Origin: Porites lobata
Taxonomy: Eukaryota > Cnidaria > Anthozoa > Scleractinia > Poritidae
Assembly (NCBI GenBank): GCA_942486035.1
Contig: CALNXK010000015.1
Span: forward strand, 3,496,501-3,560,500
DNA length: 64,000 bases
Direction of reading: 5' to 3'
The translations under genes and the position numbers were made by a program. This document shows positions 1-8,700 of the stretch, piece by piece; the stretch's first letter is position 1, and each line of letters opens with the position of its first letter. The notes under the pieces are model-generated. The model was not told where the DNA came from and did not search any database. It worked only from the letters and a program-made list of their open reading frames with translations.

Positions 1-663
1 TGAAACTCGTTGAAAATGACTCAAGAGGCAATAGTTTCAGCTAAAATGACAGATTAAAACACTCTTTCAATTTTAAGTAGTTTTAGAGGATGTCTTTATA
101 ATATGCAGACAACCTCCGTGTGGTATTCGCTGTCGTAGCAGGTTGTGTGTGCTGGGAAAACTGACGTTTTCACTAGCTGTTCGTTTATCCCTCGCGCACA
201 TTTTGAGCCAAGTTCAGCGATTGTCTATGGTTACGAAATATGACGTCATAAGTAACAGATGGTAAAGCCATTTTGGGTCAAAATACATGTTTGTTCAATT
301 TCTTTCAACAATAAAAGTAAATCTTGTGGCTTAAGTCATGCAAAGTGCTTATTTATGTGTTAATTTCCATGTCAAGCACAAAAAATTGCCATTTCTCGCG
401 ATTTTTTTAAAACTCGAGTTCTAATTCTTGGTAAAATCCAAGATGGCGGCCAAGATGGTGACCATTGTTGGTGACGTCACAGGCCTCCAGCAGCGCCACT
501 ACCCATAAAATATACCTCATCTTGTTGAGAAGATCAAAGGCTTTCCACTAAAGGCAAAATCTTTTCGAAATACTGCAACATATCAAAAACTCTGAGGAGG
601 GGTACCATCCAACCCCCCCCTTGTACCACCGCGGGGATATGAATTTGCGTATACGTCCGAAGG
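1..663. mobile_element. piggyBac-like MITE, copy 1 (right end preserved)
   Basis: The stretch from about 160 to 640 is closely similar, in the same orientation, to 34630-35110, so this is a dispersed repeat family. The right end reads CGTCCGAAGG followed by TTAA (664-667). Its reverse complement, TTAACCTTCGGACGTA, matches the left end of the other copy (TTAACCCTCGGTCGTA at 34537). TTAA target sites and ends starting CCY are known features of piggyBac elements. No transposase is visible, so it is non-autonomous. The left end is not clearly identified and may be decayed or outside the window. Confidence 0.6.
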
Positions 664-1757
664 TTAAATTGAGACCGAATTAACTATTTGTTCCCCACTA
701 CGGCTACACGAATAAAATTTTTAGCAAAAAAGTCAAACTCTGTATTGTAAACTAAAGAAAAACTAGTCCGCAACACGTGCGAAAGAGCTATCAAAGAGGT
801 TTCCGAATCGTTCTCACTCATTTATGTATGTGTTTGTCTGCCCATTTTAAGATGAAGGCAAACATATAGTTCTCGTCCATATCTGGCTCTGGGAAGAAAG
901 GTTACCGCATAGATAGTCTTTCTTTAAGGTTTTTGGTCTACGAGTCTACGTGCCGCTGCTTTCATAGTTTTTGGAGCTAACATTTATTTGCATAATTATG
1001 CTTTATTGACCAACCGTGAACTCAACACTGCTGGATATTGGTTAAGTTTTTTTTCTTGCATTGTTGAGGACGGAAATCAATATAAGAGAGCAAAATAGAT
1101 CAAGGTTCCAATTTCCAGCCATCTCGTCTCTTGCGAGACAGATGCAAGAAATAATTCCGAGCGGGCTAGGCACATCTTGCCGCTCCGGTAGTTATACAAA
1201 GCTGTGTATGAAAGTGTTGGTGCTGCGTATAAAAGTGTTATTTTTTGTTATTTTATGCACAGCCGTTATACAATACAATAACGTGTGGCTTATTCATGAT
1301 GTTAAACAATAAACAAAAGTGTGTAAAAATACAAAAACGAGAAAAAAAACATCACGAAAAGGCTGTGATGCAAGCTCTCCGCGTCCCGGAGAGCTTGCTC
1401 GCAGGCTAGAAAAAGAAACACGAGGTCAACGCCAACGTTTCCTAAATAAAAATAAAAAAAACGTTGAATTATTACCTATCACTATTCACGTATTCTCTAG
1501 TTACATACTTACATATTTAAAAAAGACTTTAACCTAGCTTTAAACAGTTTAAAAGATTCTGCTTCACCCACATACTGCGCTTAAAATTATTTCATTCTTT
1601 CAATATGCGAATAAAGAATGAATATTTATAGGGGTTAACCCATACATAAAGTGAAATGAAGAAAACTGAGCGGATTCGCTTCATCGGTGGCAGGCATGTA
1701 ATAAATTCTGATAGAATACAAATTTTAATTCTTTCCAAGCAAAAAGAACATTGTTAC
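664..1757. other. non-coding stretch, no gene recognised
   Basis: About 1.1 kb with only short open frames lacking domain character. A small hairpin at about 1372-1412 carries the end sequence of a MITE family seen elsewhere in the window (GCAAGCTCTCC paired with GGAGAGCTTGC). I searched the minus strand for a second P450 exon that would continue the inverted exon at 1758-1991 and did not find one. Confidence 0.5.
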
Positions 1758-1991
1758 TTACACTTGAATTATGCCTGGCCAACGATTCCTTCGTTTGCGG
1801 TGCCCGACAGAAAAATCTAAGATCAACTTACGCGGGTATTTTCCTTCTGCCCGAAAAACCTTCTCAAAATCGTCCGGGTCTTTAACGTGCACCGTCATGG
1901 TGGGCCTAAACATCAAGTCTTCTTTGTAAACGGGACCAAGATCGTGGAACATAAGCTGTATCAAATGGCAGTATCTGTTCCGGCAAAGCAT
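1758..1991 (-). pseudogene. inverted cytochrome P450 exon fragment (mitochondrial-clan type)
   Basis: Minus-strand translation contains HDLGPVYKED, then VHVKDPDDFEKVFRAEGKYP, then an RKRRNRWPG stretch. This aligns with the end of exon 1 of the intact P450 (DELGPIYKED, DPDDFEKTLRAEGKYP, RRRRNYFPGLPN). It ends at a plausible donor (CAAGT|GTAAGT) in phase 2, the same phase as the intact gene's exon 1. Upstream homology stops near the HDLGP motif, so the N-terminal presequence is not found. No downstream exon is visible towards position 1. Most likely a truncated head-to-head paralogue or relic; it could still belong to a gene continuing left of the window. Confidence 0.75.
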
Positions 1992-2019
1992 GATGCCCCA
2001 GTTTGTAAACCTAGACTAG

Positions 2020-2060
2020 CGGGCCGATAGTGGACCTAGACTAGCGGGCCGAAAATGGAA
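2020..2060. repeat. short direct repeat upstream of P450 exon 1
   Basis: The motif CCTAGACTAGCGGGCCGA occurs twice in tandem between the divergent P450 fragment and the intact P450. It lies in the likely 5' flank or first intron; no function can be assigned. Confidence 0.6.
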
Positions 2061-2117
2061 GGGTTTCAATAAAAAACATTTTACATTTTATGTAAGGTAA
2101 GCTTTTTTTATCCTTTC

Positions 2118-2119
2118 AG
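2118..2119 (+). promoter_or_regulatory. possible splice acceptor upstream of the P450 start
   Basis: A pyrimidine-rich run ending TCCTTTCAG precedes the first coding exon, and the frame is open from 2073 into the ATG at 2172. This is a good 3' splice-site match and suggests the first coding exon may be preceded by a non-coding 5' exon that I could not locate. Confidence 0.4.
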
Positions 2120-2171
2120 TTGCGTAGGTTACGGAAACGATAGGTTTTTTTCCCATACACTCACATTTCCA

Positions 2172-2713
2172 ATGTTACGCAACATTGTCGATGTTCGCCG
2201 GGGCTTATATTTCGAGCTTGGGCTACCTGTGCAAAAACTACAGTTATCAAGCTGCCAAGCTACTAATGTGACTACAGTAGTTATGTTGTCCCCGAGCATC
2301 GCGTTCCGTAGGAATCTCCTTAGCTTAAGAATACAATATCTCAAACCTTTGAGTGTGTGCTGGAGGTCGCAGAAAACGGAAGCTAGGCACTTAGAAAGCC
2401 AAGAAAGTCTTGATGGCTTGCGTTCATTCGGAGAAATACCACAACGCAATCGCTGGAGGTTTATGTACGATGTCATAACGAAAACTGAGGGCTTTACCAA
2501 ACCATTCAAATTCTTAGAGCGCCTGTTCGATGAGCTTGGCCCCATTTACAAAGAGGACTTCACTATGAAGCCGTCGACGACAGTGCATGTAATCGATCCA
2601 GACGATTTCGAGAAGACCTTGCGTGCCGAAGGCAAATATCCACAAAGGCCAATACTAGATTTTCATCTCGAGCACCGTAGACGGAGAAATTATTTCCCTG
2701 GCTTACCCAACCT
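2172..2713 (+). CDS. P450 coding exon 1
   Basis: Encodes the N-terminus, a candidate mitochondrial presequence (starting at either Met1 or Met38, position 2283), the RSFGEIP segment, and the conserved GPIYKEDF and DPDDFEKTLRAEGKYP blocks. It ends in phase 2 at CCT|GTGAGT. The first in-frame stop upstream is at 2070-2072 and the first ATG after it is at 2172. Confidence 0.9.
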
Positions 2714-5700
2714 GTGAGTATTCTTTGCATCAAAACCTGCTCGATAATTTCTTCATAGTCCTAGTTTTCAAGCCCTACAACCACGCAACATTGTGGCAGA
2801 TCAAGCCACTAAGAATTATTTAAAGGAAGCCTACAGAAACACAGAAAAAAATACAAAATCCACAATCTTCCTCACACAGTTTAATTTTAGCAACGATTTG
2901 AATTGTCATTATTTCTAATATTGTTAATCATATAGACTGTTCACAGTCCTCTATTTTTCTGTAAGATCATCGAGATCGAGCGCTTTGCGTTACTGGTTAG
3001 GGCACCACAGAGCTATAATCCCCGACGCCCGCCCCCTCGGTACATTTGAAAATCAAGATCAGGGTCGTAACATGGTATATGGGCTCAGGGCTCAAAGCCC
3101 AAAATATGATTGGGATCAGGGCTCAGAGGAAAGGGCTCAGGGATCAGAAGAATGGGATCAGGGATCACGACGCTTTTGAGCCCGAATCAGGGATCAGATT
3201 TATTACACGGTCTAAAAATCTCATCACAATGTAATTTTCGCTTACAGTCAAACCAGGTCAAGCGTTTCCGTCACTAGCAAACTAATGAATTCATTAATGG
3301 AAAAATGATTTCGTTTGTTGATTCAATAATCCATTCATAAAATGAATAATCCAACAATCAAATTGGGCCTCGATTCAATAATTAAATGTTGATTTGGTTT
3401 ATTAACAAAATCTACCTGTTCTTTATTCTTGTCTGTTGAGTTCAATCGTATTTGCTTCCCTTTTCCTGCCGTTTACGACTGCGTTTGTAACCTCACAAAG
3501 TTGCCTAATTTAAAATTTTGTGTAAACACATGGATGGGATCAATGCTTTTATCAGGGCTCAGGGATCAAAATTTTGGGGAAAATGGGGCTCAGGGATCAA
3601 AATAACCGCTAGAAAATAGGGATCAGTGGGCCCCGGATATACCATGTTACGACCCTGCAAGATAGCCGTGACGGTAAGACGCGGTATATCGATCTCACGA
3701 AAAAATAGGGGACTGTGAACAGTCTGTTAATCATACATTTACTGGTGACATACATGATTGATATTCTCCCTATTCCTAGTTTTCAAGCCTCACAACCACG
3801 CAATCGCAGATAAACCACTCAGAATTATTCACAGGACGCCTACAGAATATTTTGCCTCGTCACGCAATCTAATTTTAGCAACAATTTGAATTTTGTTATC
3901 ATATACATTTACTAAGTGATATACACGATTGAGGTTGACTACGTTACGTGCTCTTTTGTAGGTTACAGAAGGAATGTTTTCGACGAGTGAGCACTTCCCG
4001 ATCTAGTACATGTAGTTGCCATTTTTGATGTTGAAAATTAAAAGACTGAGATTCAGGGCCTTTGATATGAGTCAGCCCTTTAGGCCGGGTTGGGGCCCGT
4101 TTGTCGAAAGTCCCAATAATTAACGGGCCCGTAAAGCTGTTGTTGTTTACATTCAAGGTTTCAATAGTTTTGCATCTAACATGATAAAACTATCAGTTAA
4201 TGAAACAAAATGGAGTAGTTTGCTAGCCAGGACCTGTGCTCTTATTCTTTATATTTCGATTTGAATATTTTCTTTCTTGCCGTTAATTGCCTTGTTTTCT
4301 CATAAAACTTTCGTTTTGTTTACACGAGAAAGGTGGCCGGCCTAGCTCTGCTCACCCCCCCGCTTGCTCGAGCAGAGATCTGAGCAAGCAGGCCAGCACA
4401 CTTCGTTATTTTTAGGGAAGCAGTGAAACGGAAGGGGGTGGTGTGGGGCAGCAGGGTAGTGCTACTTGGGGGGGGGGGGCGTCAATGACTGTTAAATCAG
4501 AACACCTCCACAATAAGCGATTTGTGATCCAAACGATGACACTTTCTTAAACTGAAGAAGAGAGAATAATTTTTAACAATATTGGACTTAACATACTCAG
4601 CCATGCCAGTTTTGTTTTAACAGACAAGGAGAAGAATGGCACAGAGTGCGGCAAACCATTGCTCCTAAAATCATGCGCCCTAAAGTTGTCGAGGAAAACA
4701 TCGGGAACTTTAACGCTGTAAGCAAGGATGCTGTGGCAAGTTTGGTTAAGCTGAAGAAGGCTTGTGAGCAAGATGATCACATGCCTGACTTGGAAAAGGA
4801 ACTTTATCGATGGGCTTTAGAGGGTAACAATCAGTGTATATTTTTGCGAGGTATCCTTGTATCCCAAATCGTGCCTCTGTTCTAAACGCTATCCTGGAAC
4901 CCGCCAAAACCTATGTTTCGGACCACAGGCGGCCCAAACATACGCTACAAGGAAAGGGTGTAAAGTAATAGACCTTTTTACCGATGCGACGGCCATATTG
5001 AATTAATTCGAGTTAATAAGGAGTATTATGGGATGCCCAGGGGGCATGAGCACGATCCGTTCCGGCTCGCTTAGTATCAGAAATATGGTCTTTCACTGTA
5101 TATTTCTCATCCTCGGAGACACAGGGGCTTCTGGCTTCTGATTGGTGGCAGAAAAACGCAAGTTTTCTGGCACCAATCAGAAGCCAGAACGGTGGCGACC
5201 GTTTGGAACTGGTCTGGTAAGACATTGTCCCCAGGGGCTCTTCTCGCCGTTCTTTACTTTTCTTCGTGCCACATTTTTCCGCCCGTTTAGACTTTCCCTC
5301 GTCCCCACTATCTGCCCCTGGGTCTCCGAGGACGTATATTTCTCGGAGAAAAGGTGATCTTTATTACATCCAAACACGGCACAACGATCTTATTTTCCCA
5401 TAACAATCTTATTCTAAGAAAACATATAATTGTTATGACATCAGTATAGGGCTTTATTACATTAGGATCGTTTACATTAGGCCTACATTACATTTAGGCC
5501 TTCTACAACTCCAAGAAAAGGTAGAAAGCTCATTGTCAAATACAACTCACGTGTTCTAATGACTGAACCATATTTTTTTCGTGGTGTTTATTCTAGGTAT
5601 GGCTACATTCGCATTTGATACTCGCCTTGGATTATATGAAGATCCACCGCCACAAGAGGCACTTGAATTCACAGAGGCAATCATCAACTTTTTCGAAATT

Positions 5701-8700
5701 TCGCAACAGCTTTTGTTCGATGCATTTTACCAAATTGCTTCCAAGTATATTGACACACCACTATTTAAAAAATTTCTCAAGAATTGTGACGCTTTGTTGA
5801 ATATCGGAGGGGATTTTGTTAACAAGAAAATGATGGAGCTAAAAGAAATGACAGAAAAGGGAATTGATCCTGCCAAGACTGAAGGTGTGTTAGTTGCTTT
5901 ATTATTCATTCAAAATAATTCCTAGTTTAAAAACAAGCTAAAACATGCATACCTTCGTCGATGTTAAGTTCACCTCGATAGTGCATGATTAGAAGATAAA
6001 GGGGTCGGGTTCAGGTCTGCAAATATACTGCAACCAGCAGATGTTGTCCATCGAGTTGTCTTCTTGCTATGTTTTTAGACAATAGTTCGTCGTGACACGA
6101 GTAAAATGTTCCGCCGACTGTTCGGCCATTTTTCTTTTCAGAACCAAAACAACTCAACCTCGTCCCCAGGTCTTCTCGGTTAACGGTGCATTAACCTGCA
6201 ACTGTGCTGCACTTTTGACGTCATCGGCAGATTAATCACAAAATTCTTCCAAATTTGGTCAACCGTAGCTGGTTATGGTGAATTATGCATGTGCTTTTAG
6301 CCAATCAGAAACGGAGAAATATTTTGAATGAATAATAACATAACTTATGTTCATCTGCATTTCTTCCATACAGTAAATAATGCTCAGCTTGCAAGACAAG
6401 CTACGGCCACACGAATAGGGGGTGCATTATCCAGGGGCGTAGGTAGGTGGGGGGGTCCTGAGGCCTTCTTTTGAGCAAACGAAAACGCCATGACAATATC
6501 TTGGCCGTAAAAGCCATTGTTGGGAAGCCCACTTTTTTTAAATTTGTTTTTTTGTAAAGTATTTTCGTCAACGGCTCCTGTCTTTAGTTAATATGGGCCT
6601 TCATACCGCGATAATACGACATGACAATCTGGTGAGTAGCCTCTGTGACCCCCCCCCTTTGAAAAATCCTGGCTACGCCCCTGTTATCAAGCATTATTAT
6701 TCATTCAAAATATTTCTCCGTTTCTGATTGGCTAAAAGCACACCTGAACACACCTGATTACCCCTTTATCTTCTAAACATGCACTATCGAGGTGAACTTA
6801 ACATCGACGAAGGTAAGCATGTTTTAGCTTGTTTTTAAACGAGGAATTATTTTGAATGAATAATAAAGCATTTAATGAATTCGGCTTTCGTTGGATATAA
6901 AGAATTATGCAGATCGAGGAGGGTGTTGTCCACCGAGGCCGAAGGCATAATTCTTCATATCCTACTCAGCCTCATTTATTAATTGCTAATTATATGAGTT
7001 GGTCACTACACCCAGGCAAGATCGAGCCTGTACGTCAGAAAATAATAATCGAAACCCAGATCCCCGTTTCAGCGTAAGAGGAGTAAAAGATAGTGATACC
7101 TGGGTATATGATTGATTTGGGAGAGGTCGTAGTCAACACGGTTACCGACACCGTACAAACGACTTATTGACGGGATCAAGCAAAACTAACCACGAGAGAA
7201 CGTCTGGAGAACTGACAATTTGACTGACAATAGACGATTGTTTAACTTTGACAACAGGGACTTTAAGATCCAACGACATGGACGGTAACGAGAACGTCAA
7301 AAAACTATAGGTTTTATTAGCAAAACAACAACTTTGCACGTGCATCAAGCTTTTCTGTACATTTCTCTGCCCGTTTTTTCACGACTACGACGTGAACATG
7401 CCTAATTTCGCGTTTTATGGAGGACGTAAACAAGCAACGACGAAATTTTATTTCTTTTTCTGTACTTGTGTATGGTGCCTAGGAATTCAACTCCAGGAGG
7501 GTTTGCCTACATTTGACAAAGTACCTGGGTAGAAATAATTGCGATAAAGAATGAAAGAACGCAAATTCACTTTTTAAGCGACGTTGTCATTGCCGTCGCG
7601 TCGTTGGATCTTTAAGTCCCTATTAGAAGGATCGAAACGCACTAATGACATTACCAGTCTTCATATAGCCAATAACATCACGGCTTAACTGACAGACGAC
7701 CAACATCGACGAACATTGCTACTTAACATAATTGACCAATCAGGTCAATAACCAGTCAGAGTTTATTATCAACTGACATGATACTACTCACTTTGACTAT
7801 GAAAATGACTACCGCAAGTCACTGCGATCAACAACAGTCCTATTGTGGGCTACGTTCACCCGGAACATCATAGTCAACCTACTTGGGAAAGGTCTATGGA
7901 TAAAACATTGTTTTATTTCTGTAATGTAGTTGTTCCGCTGTTGACTTATTTACTCATGAAGAAAGATCTTACCCCAGAGGAGGTCAATGGACACGTAGTT
8001 GATGTTGTCGCTGGTGGTGTTGATACGGTAAGAAACTCTTCCATTTAATTCATTTGATTGAGAGGGTGGAGCAAAATTTCAAAATTAGAAAAATGAAGAT
8101 GACTGGACTATAAGAAAAGACAACAGGTATTATTACGAGGCTGTAGTCATTTTATTAAATACCCCCTCCCCCTCTCGTGACCCTTCGAACATAGCGGGGA
8201 ACGTCCGTCTCCCCCTGGGTAGGGAGGTTTCTTAAAAGTCCCGAAGTATCGGTACTTGGAAACCAAACAGAATTCATCTCAGTCTGGATAATTAGGTTTC
8301 GGAACTCTTATGACTGCTGTGGGAACCTCGCTTTGATCAGGGGTGGCAAGCTACAGTAGTACGAGTCCAACTCACGGACCGGGGAGCGAGGTTGTCTAGG
8401 AAGGACAGTTAAAGTAAACATTCCAATTTTAGCAGACTGGCTAAAAAAGGGAGATTTACATATACAACATATACATTTATATATCATAACTAAGAAAAAT
8501 TTTGTCTCCTATCTGAGCAGATATCAAATTCTGTTTTGTGGTGGTTGTACAACTTAGCACGATTTCCGGAGGTCCAAGAAAAGCTGTACCAGGAGATAGA
8601 AAGTGTTTTGGGGGAAGATGATGACGTCACTCCCAAGCATCTTGCTAAACTAAGCTATCTTAAAGCTTGTCTTAAAGAGTCCATGAGGTAAAACAGTTCA

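Larger units (their letters stand above)
2714..4623 (+). other. P450 intron 1, containing a tandem duplication and nested transposons
   Basis: A GT-AG intron of 1.9 kb. About 180 bp beginning CCTAGTTTTCAAGCC is present twice (from about 2757 and from about 3774), and a transposon (2934-3725) sits in the first copy. The rest (3930-4560) shows only short hairpins, such as the one around 4340-4395, and low-complexity G/C runs. Confidence 0.7.

Noticed and set aside
2096..2119. Possible micro-intron (GTAAGC donor to TTTCAG acceptor)
   Set aside because: At about 22 bp it is too short for normal splicing; more likely only the acceptor is real, if either.
2129..2545. 138-codon minus-strand open frame
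   Set aside because: It is the antisense shadow of P450 exon 1, whose plus-strand translation carries family motifs.
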